Assembly: GCA_013400155.1 (NCBI GenBank)
Contig: VXBM01001215.1
Location: 126,455 to 190,454 of the forward strand
DNA: 64,000 bases
Direction of reading: 5' to 3'
DNA from: Helopsaltes ochotensis
Taxonomy: Eukaryota > Chordata > Aves > Passeriformes > Locustellidae
Both the position numbers and the translations under genes were made by a program. The notes under the pieces are model-generated. The model searched no databases. It saw only the letters and a list, made by a program, of their open reading frames with translations, and was not told the origin of the DNA. Below are positions 1-12,129 of the stretch, in pieces (the first letter of the stretch is position 1; each line of letters opens with the position of its first letter).

Positions 1-95
1 AAAAGAAAAGAAAAGAAAAGAAAAGAAAAGAAAAGAAAAGAAAAGAAAAGAAAAGAAAAGAAAAGAAAAGAAAAGAAAAGAAAAGAAAAGAAAAG
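1..95. repeat. (AAAAG)19 microsatellite
   Basis: Nineteen uninterrupted copies of AAAAG run from the first base and stop abruptly at 95 before unique sequence. The left end is cut by the window edge, so the true array is at least this long. The lack of any interruption suggests an array that is young or still changing in length. Confidence 0.98.
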
Positions 96-1477
96 GAGCC
101 GATAAACAGTTTTCTGATAGTTTTTCTCACCTAAACTCATCATCCTTTCTTTTTTAATCAACTCATGCAGTATGCTGAAGGGATGGTGCTGATTAGGCAG
201 TGTATTGTGATTTCAGATTGCAGGAGACTCTGGGCAGACCTTTTAGAAAAGAGGCATTTCTGAAAATGAGAATCTTTAGAGCAAGCAGAGACAGGGCAGG
301 GCCACAGAGTTCAGATCCAGACATGCATCACAATGTGCGTGCCGACCCAGTTAAAGCTCACAAAAAGATCTGTAAGCTGGAAAAGCTGCTCTCTGGGTCT
401 GATAAAATGCTTAGGAAAAACCAAGGGTGCTTTCTTTGAACACTGCCAATGCATCACTTGCTGCTTTTTTAAATTGAGAAAAATTCAGAATCAGGGTCAC
501 AGATAAACTCTATGAGTACAGAATCAGCACTGGCAGGAAAAAGTGGCAAGCACTGCCATTATACATTACAGAGATTAAATATCCCTGAAAATTTTATTAG
601 TTGTATGTTTACTATTGCAGATCATGTGAATACTCAGAAGAGAAGAGTGCTTGTTAGATGGTTTGGCTTTTGAAATTTCATTTCAGAATATCATCAGAAA
701 AATGAAAAGGTAGCATTCAAAATATAATTTTCTAATGTGTTGAAGAATGAAAGAAGGCTGAATTTTTATTTCATAATCTATTGAGATTTTTTTGTTTTTT
801 AAAATTGCTTATAAACTAGTATTTTCATATTAATGGGGAAAATCACTTTCTTTTTACATTTTAAAAGCAATTTTTTTAAATCAAAGAACAAAACAGAAAG
901 TTAGAAAGTAAGACACTGTGAAAGCAACAATGATTTCTCTGTTTTCCCACTACAAAACTAGAGGAAATAAGAAAAACTAGTTTGAAATTTTGCATATTAT
1001 TCTCATTTCAAGGTTTTGACTTTGTCCTTCCTTATATATTCTACACTTTCTGAGATGAAAGAAGTGAAGAAGAACAAACCTTTAAGGTAAAATACCCAAG
1101 TCTATTATAAAAAAATAATAAACTGAAAACGGTGTAATATTTTTGGAAAAGTTTTGAAAAACTGATAATTTTTATTCAAAATTAAATACATTAAAGAAAA
1201 TTAGTTGGATTAGAAAAACATAAATAGCATTTACTCAAGTTACTAGAAGTGTTGTTTCTTGCTATCTAAAAATTTTTATTAAAAATATATATACGTATTT
1301 TTATGAACATATGTATGTGTATGTTTATATATATGTATAATAATAGTTTCTATAGTGTTCAATTTTGTATTTGCACATAGAGTCAGAAGAAGGGTAATGA
1401 AAAATCAGTCCAGCCTAAATGAGAGATGATTGCAGTTTTAACTCAATCTGGGAACTAAATTAATTACTTAACATTAA

Positions 1478-1505
1478 TTACTGGTCGACTTTTAAGAACC
1501 AGTAA
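1478..1505. repeat. Short inverted repeat
   Basis: The 8-base arms TTACTGGT (1478-1485) and ACCAGTAA (1498-1505) are perfect reverse complements around a 12-base loop. They lie in the TAATTA-rich block. No RNA gene is implied. Confidence 0.6.
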
Positions 1506-4361
1506 GGTCAGCTTTGGTGTAATCTGAAGGATTGCAAATTAATGGTTTTATCTTTTAACCTTTTATCCTGGGACTAACAAGATGGTTGCTTTCAATTACT
1601 AAGCCATTCCTTTTGAACTTTTAAAATATTTGGATTACATTAGCAGGTGTCCACTTCTTTAAAATGTGCCTCGTTCTGTCTAGTAAGTGAAAAATTGTGA
1701 CTCTGAAAAAGATCCTCTTCCCTCAACAATAAAAAAAAGAGCATCATGACTGCTAGCATGAATACATACAGGAATATTTTGAAGTAGAAATTTTCTTACA
1801 ATTGTTCTTATACAAGAATGTGGTAAAAGAGATTGCTGATTTATCAGCCTTAGATAATTCCTTAAACAACATCAGTTAATAGGTAAGCATGAGGGATATC
1901 TGGATTAAATTGTGATTAAACTTTACATTTACAGTTTCAAAGTTAATATATATGTTGCAACTACATTTTCTTTAATCCTTTAAGGCAATGAAAATACCCA
2001 TTGCAGTCATGATAGTAAGAACCCCTAAATTTCTACCCTGGGAAAAAGCTTTGAGAATAACAGAAACTAGTAATGAAAAATATTAATTGCACCTGTTTCC
2101 TGTCCCAAAGAGAATATTTTCTAATGTTTTTCAAGTTTAATTGAACATGTCCCAGACACTAAAGTTTCCCCTTCCGCCCACAGGGGATTCTTCTATTGTC
2201 TAACCAATTTCATTATCAGGATGTTTTGCCTGTCCTGAACTCCTTGCCTGCATTTCACCCCATTTCTCCTATTAAACACTATTTACAGACACATCTGCAG
2301 GAAAATACTTAGTGTGCAAGTGATTTGCCATGAAAAGAGCCATAAATACCAACAACAGACAGTAAAATCTATCCTACTACTTTCTCATTTTCTAAGGTGC
2401 TTTAGTCCTAACACTTAATTGCAGCTGACATTTAGAGAGACTCACATTTTAAACCTCAGGCAGGTCGAATTAACAGTTCATTACCAAATCCTTCAGGCTG
2501 GCATAAATCCAATAAGATATGCTAAGGAGTTGTTATGAATTCTTAAAACCCTTTCTCCCTGTATAATTATGTACCAATCATTGGAACATCACTGCTGGCA
2601 TACTCAATAGCTCACAATTATGTCAAAGTAAAACTGTTTAATATTTGTCAACATTTTCTCTTTCACCTTTTAATTTCTCTTCATTTTTTTTCTCATAAAT
2701 ATTTGGTGTGATGGAAGCCACATAATTATTGCTGAAAGCAACAGTTTAAAATGAAGAGTGTGGTTCTATTATTAAAATAAGCATAAGTTTCAGATGGGTA
2801 ACAACGTACTGGATGTCATTTTATGTTTCTTTATGAAATTAAAATCCTAGAAAAAGGTGACTTGGATATTATCTTATGAAGACCATTTAAAATTTCTTTT
2901 TGCCTCAATGTAGTGATTTTCAGAGCATGTATCATTCTGTCTTACACTGCACTTACATTCTGATATTTAATTGTTTATTTTTTGAGTCTATAAAGGAAAG
3001 GAAAGGAGTGTGTATATTAATGTTGACCCTTTTGTTTTACTATAAACTAATAAAAATTAGTGATTTTGGATGTCATATCTAAGTAACTGTCCCTGATTAA
3101 AAAAAAAGTGTGAACTTTCAAAAATAACTTTTGAGTACTTTAAACATATATTCTGTCTTGAAGATCTGTGAAAGAAAGGAAATTCATTTATCCATTCTGA
3201 TTTATTTCAGTTTGAAGACAGTTCATCCACCATGCTCTTAGGAATTTTAAAGCGTACTTCATATCATTTTTCTTTTAGGGAAGCAAATAGAAGTAGATGG
3301 TGAATGATCTGCTGAAGAACATGCTAATTATGCATATATGCAATTTGCTCTGTCATGTGACACTGGGATCAGGCAATCATTTCAAGATTTTTATCCTCCA
3401 GGTACTTTAAACTGAAATAAAACCTTTTTTGTTTTTTAAAACCAAAAAACCAAAATCCTAGAGAAAGTTATATTTTTAATTCAAATTTGTACTACAAAAC
3501 ATTTTTTTCTTGATTTTACTGAAAATTCAAAATATCAATCAGCTCCTGATATCACATTTTCTTGCCTCTGCTACCCAGGCAATTTTTTCACACAAATTTG
3601 TTTCAGAAATGTATGAGGGATCATCTAGATGTCCAACTATGACAAGATAAAACTACAAATCAGGATAAGGAAATTTGACCTTGATTTTTCTCAAGAAACA
3701 TGTGGTAAAAACCTGAAGGAAAATCATAGGAAATAAGAGACTTAGAGAAATTGTACTAGGCTAGTTTTTCCCTTTTTAATGTCTGAGCCATAGGTCCTGC
3801 TTTAGGCATAATTCCTAGGAAAATCAGACAGCTGCAATATTCATAACTGCCTGCAACAGATGTTGAATGCACTTTTCTCCTCTCCCGTTCTTACATATGG
3901 AATGTTCATGCTTATGCTCCAGCTTACTTGTGAAGGAAACAGACAGATGTGTCAGGAGACTCTCACTAAGAAGCATCACATAAAGCATCTCTTTTCCTGT
4001 ACAGACAAAGGCCCCAAGAAGTGGAAGGACTTAATCATGTGTGCATGAATAACGAGATATTCTGTAACACAAACATGCTCTTGAATGGGAGTGTGTGCAT
4101 ATCTAAGGCGATAATATTTAAGGCAAGGAAGCAAAATTTGAAGATAAAAGTATTTGTCAGCTTCAGATTAATAGCACGTATTTCTACTCTAAAGGTCCTT
4201 TATTGCAAAAGAAACATAGTGGTTATAGGGGCATTTCATCTCAGCATTTTCGATTCTCTAAATCCTCTAGGCTAGATTTCTTCAAGTAATATGAGGAGAC
4301 ACAGACCTGTGCAGCAAGTGATTCCTGACTCCTATCTCTGTCACTTCTTTAGGGCATCACC

Positions 4362-4383
4362 TTGGGATGACATTGGGATGACA
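4362..4383. repeat. 11-bp tandem duplication
   Basis: TTGGGATGACA occurs twice in perfect tandem at 4362-4372 and 4373-4383. It is probably a replication-slippage product. Confidence 0.85.
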
Positions 4384-4890
4384 AACAGAAGATTTCCATT
4401 TTTTTACTACTGTCTGCAAAAAAGAATCTGCTGACCACACAAGATTTTAATCTTCAACTTTTAGGCAAGAGATTGATTCTATCCATTAGTGTCTCCATCC
4501 CTGAGAATCTGGCTTTGAAGCATCTGGGTGCCTGTATCTTCTCCCACTGCATTGCAAATCCCATGTCTCCAGATGTTTGATTAAGCCACAAGAGAGCTGA
4601 GGTACCCTTTTCAAATTCTCTTCAACAGAGGCTGCTTTATTTTTCTTGCAAAACTTATCACCAAGTTCCAGGTCATACTGTCAGATACACCACACAGCAA
4701 TGACATGTCCTGAAGTATCAGGCAAAGAACAGGGGCATGGATTAGGTGGGAAAACTTTGTGGCAAAAAAAAAATAATTCTGCCTGTAAAAGACAAGGTGC
4801 TTTCCTAGGTCCTAGACAAGAACAGATAAGGAATTTTAGAGAAGCTGTCCCAAACCTCCCTGTCTTCAGCTTCAGTTGCTGTAATTTGCC

Positions 4891-4918
4891 CATGTGCATG
4901 GCAACATGTGCATGGTAA
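4891..4918. repeat. 14-bp tandem duplication
   Basis: Two tandem 14-base units at 4891-4904 and 4905-4918 share CATGTGCATGG and differ at one base (CAA against TAA at the end). Confidence 0.8.
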
Positions 4919-5437
4919 TTGCTCCCCCTCAAAAAAAGCCCAGAGCAAGAACAGTTCTCAAAAACATACAACAGGTACGAGGTGAACCACATGGATACGC
5001 ACTGCCTACTTGTGTGAGAGCCCACCCGCTGAACAGCTCTGGTGGCAGGAACATGATTTTGGCAGCAATTCAGCTATCTGAATAACCCTTCTCTGAAGCA
5101 CTTGGCTTTCTCCAGAGACATGAAAAGTAGGGCAAAATTGCCTTGAAATCAGCTGCTGTCTTTGTACTCTGGCAAAAAGATCACATGTAATGGGCTGCTT
5201 ATATCTACTGTCAGAAATCACATCCTTAAAGATAATTTTAAACAAAGATCACCAAAACTCTTTTTGCCAATCTAAATAGCACCTGCTCATAGAGATGAGT
5301 GACTGCAGTCTCAAGAATGGATCAAGTACAAATAAACCATCCTTTACTGATACGAGACAGCCAAAGAGCCGTTTATCCACATTGATGCAATAAAATATTA
5401 ATTGTACATGCAAATGTGCACCAAGTTCAACTATTAA

Positions 5438-5662
5438 CATTTAACTGCCAAGTCCACCAGTAAACCATGTCTCTAAGTGCCACATCCATAGGTCTTTTTA
5501 GATACCTTAAGGTATGGTGGTACCACCGCTCCCCTGGGCAGCCCTTTCAGTGAAGAAATTTTCCTAATAGTCAATTTCAACCTCCCCGTATGCAACTTGG
5601 GGTCACTTCCTCTTGTCCTTTCACCTGTTGCTTGGGAGAAAAGATCAACCCTCACCTGGCAG
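5438..5662 (-). mobile_element. CR1 LINE 3' fragment
   Basis: Read on the minus strand, this matches the 3' part of avian CR1 as I know it. On the plus strand the antisense landmarks appear in the expected order: 'aaaccatgtctctaagtgcc' at about 5463, a degraded 'ccctgggcagcc' at 5532, 'gaagaaattttcctaatag' at 5554, and 'ttgcttgggagaaaagat' near 5629. The piece is truncated at its 5' end, carries small deletions, and has lost the terminal octamer-like repeats, so it is an old and inactive copy. The boundary at 5438 is approximate. Confidence 0.85.
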
Positions 5663-6763
5663 TACTGTCATGAATGCATTTCTGAACTTTAATGGCCATT
5701 TAATTTTAGGGCACCACTAAAAACTGCGAGACAACTGTTCACTCTGATGCACCCATTCAAACATGGAAAGACATACAAAAGTTTATGAGACGGCTTAAAA
5801 GAATAGATGGAATATATTGGATTCAGATATAAAGTAAGAAAGTGAAATTTAGACCTAGATGGCAGCATAGAACATATGCATATGTCAAATAAATAGAATT
5901 CACTATGTGTGGCTACTACCTTGATATAGAATACCACATCAATCTCTTCCTCAGAAAGGGAATGGAAAAACCGCATTAAACAGACCAGATCATCTTTTGA
6001 TCAATTATCACAGAGAACTGCAAACAAATCAAATTTCAATCAAGTAAATTTTTTTTCCCAAACAATCGTGTTATGCAAATTCTCCTGTGAACCATGGAAT
6101 ACTATTGAGATTCCAGGCAAAAGCTGTGATGTCTACATAAGAGATTGCACATCAAACATCAGGATAAAAATCTGCAGTGATGAGATACTGAGCTGGGACT
6201 GCCATGCAGGGACAGATGCCAAGATTATAGCACAAAAGCTGTGCTGAGCTGGTTCTCTGTCTGGAATGGAAGACGTGGACTACTGAAGTTGTAAGTTACA
6301 CAGTAAACTGAAGATGGGAGTGCTGTTGGGGAGAAAGGCAGATGTATTCCTGAAAGACACTACAGTGCAGTTTCTTGCAAAGCAAAACTAGCATCAAAAG
6401 CTGTAAGAAATTGACAGAAAAAAAGGTATACAATTCAAGTTGAGGCTTTGTCTGAGGAACAATGCTGGGCATTAAGTCATGAGCAGAAAGAAAAGCCTTA
6501 ACTATGTCAACAGGGAGGTGTGCTAAACTCTGGTGACATATTTAATCAACCTATGGAAGATGCTTGCACAGGATTCTATGGAAGTCAGCAATCTGAGGTG
6601 AATATATCACATATCTGTCTAAGGAGCTTATCAAAAGTCATTTAATCTCCAAATCCAGGTTTTATCAGAATGTAAAATACTAAACTAAAACAAATAACCC
6701 AACCCAAACTCTGAATAGAAAATACCTGTACTCTGTTAGCTAAGATAAATGGCAATATGAGGT

Positions 6764-7225
6764 TTAAAAACCAATCCTTCTCACTCCTTTCTGCTGTCTC
6801 CTTGTATCAAGGAATTCTTCTTCCACACTTACTTTCTGTGCTTTCCCAGGCTGCAAGCACTGCACACACTTTTTCCCCTGAACACTCTCTACTCTGTAGA
6901 AATCTTCCAGCCTGAGTTCATGAGCAACCCTTGCATCTCCCATCTCTTGCTCTGCACTCATCCAGAGATGATCTGCATGATTGGCACAGCCACCAACTCT
7001 CTCAAAAATATTTTGGCCAAATATGTACCTACCTCTGCTGTTTAGTCGAATCCTTGGATGAAGTGAAGCAGTACCCTGTAAGGCAGAAATAAACATATTG
7101 ACCAGAAGAGTTTCCATTTCTGTATCAGTCTTGCTGGTCTTTCTAGCTCTACACATTGAGAGAAGGCTTGATACCACCAGCAGTATCATCTTACATTCCA
7201 AAGATGGAATTCTGTCAATAATCAA
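6764..7225 (-). other. 153-codon open frame, doubtful gene
   Basis: This is the longest open frame outside recognised repeats. It runs from an ATG at 7225 down to a stop at 6764. The product would have a short hydrophobic stretch near residues 13-25 (MILLVVSSLLSM), then a charged, cysteine-poor region ending in basic residues. I recognise no domain and no known family. A good splice-donor match (AAA|GTAAGTG, GT at 6832-6831 on the minus strand) sits inside the frame, so part of it could be the end of an exon of a noncoding transcript. At this base composition, a frame of about 150 codons in 64 kb read in six frames is close to the chance limit. I favour a non-coding reading. Confidence 0.3.
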
Positions 7226-7290
7226 GTGTTAGAAAGAGCATGTGAGCCCTTAAATTTTTTGAAGCGGGCAACCACATTCCTTTGCACTGT

Positions 7291-7324
7291 TCATGTAAGT
7301 GAATGCATCATGTAAGTGAATGCA
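7291..7324. repeat. 17-bp perfect tandem duplication
   Basis: TCATGTAAGTGAATGCA occurs at 7291-7307 and again at 7308-7324 without mismatch. This points to a recent local duplication. Confidence 0.95.
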
Positions 7325-8254
7325 ATATCTGCCCAAAAGATTTTGGAAACTCCTTTTTGTTTGTGATATGGCGCTATTAAATGCTGCCTGTTGCTATCAA
7401 CACCACTGAGACTTCTGCTTTGCAGGTTTAATTTGTGTTTTTTCTCACCCCTGAGCATTTATCTTCGCTCACTGTAGTTACTCTCACAAATTATTTCCTC
7501 CTGTGCATATGTGAGTATAGGTGTGAACAAGTGCACCCCTTTCATATCTCCGTTGTCAAAGAGCCCAGTACACAGTGCTTTGAAAATAGAAAGCACTGTT
7601 TATTAGATGAATATTAATACAGTCTCTTTTATACTCTCGTGTAAAATTTATTTTATGGTTTACCTATCTCTTGTTCAAGCTACAGCTAACTTTTGAAAAT
7701 AGGAAGTGACAGATCAGCTCTCAGTATGGAGTCACTAGATTGCCACCCCTAACATTAGCGGAGCAGCAAAATTAATCTGAAATTAGCATGCATGGATGGA
7801 ATTCAGCTGCCTGTATTTTCCACCAAAGCTGTCTAAAATGTTATTCAAGATTGAGAAAATGAAAAGTGTGCCAATGCCAGTGTCATCATCTGTAGTAACA
7901 ACTATTTTAAGCATGCATTAGTTCTCCACTTTCACTAGTGTTATGAGGAACTTATTTTGCCGTTAGAGCAAGATATGCAAGATTCTGGTGTTCTGCTAAA
8001 ACCACCAGTTTGGTCTTTAAACATTAGGTCATATGGACTCCACAGTCTCATTTTGCAGATTTGAAATGTCTGAGATACCTTTCAGTGTCCTGTAGAGTCA
8101 GAACAGTCCTAAGTCCCCTTTAATTCAATGAAAGCCAATGGATGCTGTCAACACACAGGAACAAAAGTATTGCCAGCTTCAGAAGACCAATTCAAATCTT
8201 TAAATAGCCCCTTTCTTTTTCCTATTGTATAATCAGAATTCTATGCAGCTGCTA

Positions 8255-8535
8255 TACCTGAAGGATGGGATGGCATCCAGAGGGACCTGGACAAGCTTGA
8301 GTGGACTCATGGGAATCTCATTAGAGTCAACTAGATCAAGTGCAAGGTGCTGCACCTGGATCAGAGCAACTGACATTATTGGGGGATTTATATGGGGTCT
8401 ATTCATCCTCCAGAGGTCAGGCTGGATGGAGCTCTGGGCAATCTGATCTGGTGAAAGGTGTCCTTGACCATGGCAGAGGGGTTGGAAACAGATGATCTTT
8501 AAAGCCCCTTCCAATCCAAACCATTCTATGATTCT
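8255..8535 (+). mobile_element. CR1 LINE 3' end with internal deletion
   Basis: The left part (8260-8370) matches the end of CR1 ORF2 ('gccatccagagggacctgg'-like, then 'aagtgcaaggtgctgcacct' at 8338). The right part (8412-8535) matches the CR1 3' end: 'ggctggatggagctctggg', then 'gttggaa', 'gatgatctttaaagcccctt', and the family's terminal 'ccattctatgattct'. The roughly 500 bases that normally separate these parts, as I know the consensus, are missing or scrambled at 8371-8411. The 3' tail is well kept. The copy is 5'-truncated and cannot move. The left boundary is approximate. Confidence 0.92.
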
Positions 8536-10014
8536 GAGTCATTCATCTCATGTTAATTTTCTACTTAGTGGTGAAATCATGCTCTTCCTGCTGTGTTCTT
8601 TTTTCCTAAGTCATTCAATGATCAAATCTCCTAATCTGTGTCATTTTCACATCATTTTCCTCTTTCTGAATTTGCTTTGTGGGCACTGCTCCCATATTTG
8701 TTACAGCTCTTATGCCATTGAAATGATTCATCATCACCAGCTGGCACTGTTTGAAGGGGCAGAGCATCAGAGAGTGAGAGCTAGATGATTAAATAATGCG
8801 GAATCAAAATTTTTTGATGTTCCCAGCTTCCTGGATGTCCTAGAGAGTTAAAGGCACTGCACATCCACTCAGGGCTTCCCCATGCTTGCGATCATAGCTT
8901 CATTTCTGAGAATTCCACTCATACAAGACCTGCATGGTCCAGTCAAGAAGAGGGAGCTTGCTTCATTAATGAGTAAAGAAAAGGGCACTGGGAGAAGGGT
9001 GGTGTGTAATATTTTGTAGAGAGTAATGAATACTATTTGCTCTGTTCAGTTTTTGGGGAGATTTTTGGGGGATTTTTTTGAAAATAAAGATAAAGGAGAA
9101 GTTCTATACAACAGGTTTTTTTAGTAAGGCAAAACAGAGACTAGGACTTCTAGTCTAGAAATTCTCAGAAAAGTTGCAGAAAATTAAAAATGAAATTTAA
9201 AATGAATGAGTAAAATTTTATTAATCCATTGTGTAAAATACTTCTCAGATTTAAAATCTCTCACAAAAATTCAGTTTCCCTCAATTACTTTCCAGCCTGG
9301 AGTAAACTAAATTGAAATAGCTGGAGAAGCACACACACAAAAGTTTTACCCATTTTATTTCGCCCTTTAAATCATATATTTAGTTAAGCAGGTTTGTTGA
9401 TGCTCTAGAGAGCTCCTCTAAGAAAGTCTTGAACAAGAAACAAGAAAGTAGATATACTTAACTATCACAGATCTAATTCCCCTTCAGACTATTCAGAATA
9501 AAGATCACATCTGAGGCTGAGAAAACTAATAAAAGGTATTTAGATACTGTGTTATCTTATGGATTAATAAACTGTCTGAATATGGTTGTAACTCTGCTAA
9601 GCAATGCCTGAAGTACAAAAAATATTAGAAATAGTCAAAGGAAATATACAGCCTCAGCTTCCAACAAAGAAAGATAAAAAAATTTCTGTAGCCATGGTGT
9701 TCTGATGCATTTCGTATTTATTTTTTAGCAGGCTTCCAAATTTGGTGTTGATTGGGCATGACTTTCAAAGCATGCACAGGCAGTGAATTCTAATTTTGTC
9801 CACCTGAGTAGATAAAATTGCATCAGAATTACTCTTGCTTTAATTATTCAAGGATAGAGTGCAAATTAATACCATGTGATGCATGTCATCCTAATAAAGA
9901 AAATACCTTGAATTTCTGATTCCTTGCGTTTATATCTCAAATCGAGTGCTGGATGTTTTCAGTGAGTTGTTCACACTGAGCCCATAACAATTGTGCAATT
10001 CATGAGTATGACAG

Positions 10015-10029
10015 CAACAACAACAACAA
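10015..10029. repeat. (CAA)5 microsatellite
   Basis: Five perfect CAA units follow an ACAG. They are too short to be notable alone. Confidence 0.9.
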
Positions 10030-12081
10030 AAATCCAGAGAAGAATGATGTAATATATAAGTATCCAGTTAACATATCTACCTGCTGAATTCAATAATTCA
10101 ATTATTTAATGCAATTTACTTAATATTTGTGTGCACCAAATGTGGAAAAGGAAGAAGTCTGGACATTCATATTATGAAGTCATAAAAACTGGTATAAAAG
10201 TTCATTATTAGATGTAATGAGAAGACATTAAAAAATTAAACTTCCAATAAATATTAGGAAAATTTTTTGATAGCAAGACTATTAAAGAGCCTGCTAGAGA
10301 AGTGAAAAAACCCAAGAAACTAGAGGCATCTGAAACTGGACAAGACACAGAAGTTGAATTGATTGGCGTAGCTCTGTATTAGAAATATGGAGAACTAGAA
10401 TATGACATCAATTGCAAGCTTATGCAGTTTATGCAGACAAGTGCCACAAATCCCTTTGCTTGTGATGCAGGTGTACATTTTCTGGACAGGTATGATTCCT
10501 TTGGGGTACAATTATCCCAAACTACACTGGGAATCAAATGAAGCATTGTGTGGAAAAATGAGCTACTGAAATCCACACTGAAAATGGACGCAGGAGTGAT
10601 AGAGAGGTTTTGTTGGGTACCTAGTGTCCAGTCTGGGTCAACCCATTGTAACAGACCACTTCTGTAGGACACCTTGGGTGAATATTTCCATTCTTTGTTA
10701 CAACTTCATTGCATATTATAACTCCAAGGCTGCACTGTTCACAGAATATGGTAACCCAGAGCAAAAGTTATTGAATACATATCCTTTGTTTTCTTCCTGA
10801 ATAATATTATGGAATCACAGAATATTAATTCCCTTCTTCTGGTCTCCCTCCTTTTCTTTTTCCTCCAATCTAGACAAGCTGAAGAATGACAATCTCAGTC
10901 GCTGAGAGCTTTTAGCAAAAACCAGATTTTTCTAGTTTAATGCTAAAAAACTTATCACAAAGAGAAATCTTATTGGCCAGATGTTTGGACAGCTATCCTC
11001 CCTGATAGACAGCTTGCCAGCATATGAAAACTTAATGGCAAAAACCACAGTATTTTTTAATAATAAAGCATTTCTGCTTTTATTATTTATCTTGATATAG
11101 AATAGTTGTATATAAATAGAAACTCCCTCTTCCCTTGAATTCTTGTCCACAGTTTTATCAGGCTGAATAAACAAGCCCAAATAATATAATTGCTGGCAAG
11201 GGTATGTGCAGCATTTTATATCAAACACTGCAAAAAATTCAGTTAGGAACCATGGTTCTATGAGTCTGTAAACCTGCAAAAATTAGATTTTTATGTTACT
11301 GTTGCACTTGAGAATGTCCAAAGTCCCTCAATTTTCCACTTGCATTATTTTCTCTAGATTTCTGATTCTGCAAAATACTTCAATTAATTCTAGACTCTGA
11401 AAAGGAATCATTAAAATGACATGTAAACATAATGAAGAACTAGAAAATTTGTAATTATTTTGAATAAATAAACCAGATAAACGAAGGGATTATAGCATCA
11501 TATTTTGATTATACATTTAAATAAATGATATTTTTAAGTCAACAATGCATAAATACAATATTAATCACATATGGATAACTCAGCATCCCAAGGGTTACTT
11601 TCTTGGAACATTACATTAATTATTAAAAGAGTACTTGGAAATTAGAACCTAAGAGAAAGTTAAACCCTAACGATTTTAACAGAAGAATATGCAAATGTTA
11701 AACAGTGTCATGGGGTGACAAATATCAGTGTTGGTGAAATCAAAATTAGTAAGAAAAAAATTTGAAAAGTTAAAAAAATTAAAAATTTGGCCAGATTTAT
11801 TAGTGCCCTCCAGATCCTTACTGGTGTTTATGGTGTAAATCCTACTGCTAAAAGAAGCTGATAAGGAGCTGGGAAAGGTAATTTCTGTTTGCTTCTGCAT
11901 TAAGGATACTGACTGAAATTCATACAGCAAAGCCTGATCATTACTCTGAGTCTTTAAAGAGCAGGAGTCTGTTGAAAATATCAAGAAAAAATGATAAACA
12001 ATATTCTAAATGTAATATGCCACAAATGAGAAAAAAAAAGTGCTTCTATTGTGAGACACCTTACTTTTTTTCTGAGGTATA

Positions 12082-12129
12082 CATACCCACAAAAAACCAA
12101 ACCCAAACAAACCCACAAACCAACCAAGA
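12082..12129. repeat. A/C-rich low-complexity patch
   Basis: The strand is almost entirely A and C, built from AAACC/AAACCC-like words. It resembles the low-complexity patches common between bird repeats. It is not telomeric in register. Confidence 0.8.

Larger units (their letters stand above)
96..5437. other. Unique AT-rich DNA, no gene seen
   Basis: No open frame here exceeds 114 codons and none resembles a known protein. An alternating TA/TG-rich patch lies near 1283-1345. A block near 1430-1570 is rich in TAATTA/ATTAAT homeodomain-type cores and contains a small inverted repeat. The part from 4640 to 5100 is somewhat GC-richer and holds overlapping 90- and 114-codon frames on opposite strands, which look like chance. 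No promoter, splice-flanked exon or RNA gene could be supported. Confidence 0.6.
5663..8254. other. Unique DNA, no confident gene
   Basis: This stretch holds the 153-codon open frame at 6764-7225 (listed separately) and a perfect 17-base tandem duplication near 7.3 kb. No repeat family was recognised otherwise. Confidence 0.55.

Noticed and set aside
10811..10823. GGAATCACAGAAT as another CR1 3' end
   Set aside because: Only 13 bases match, and the following sequence does not continue into CR1.
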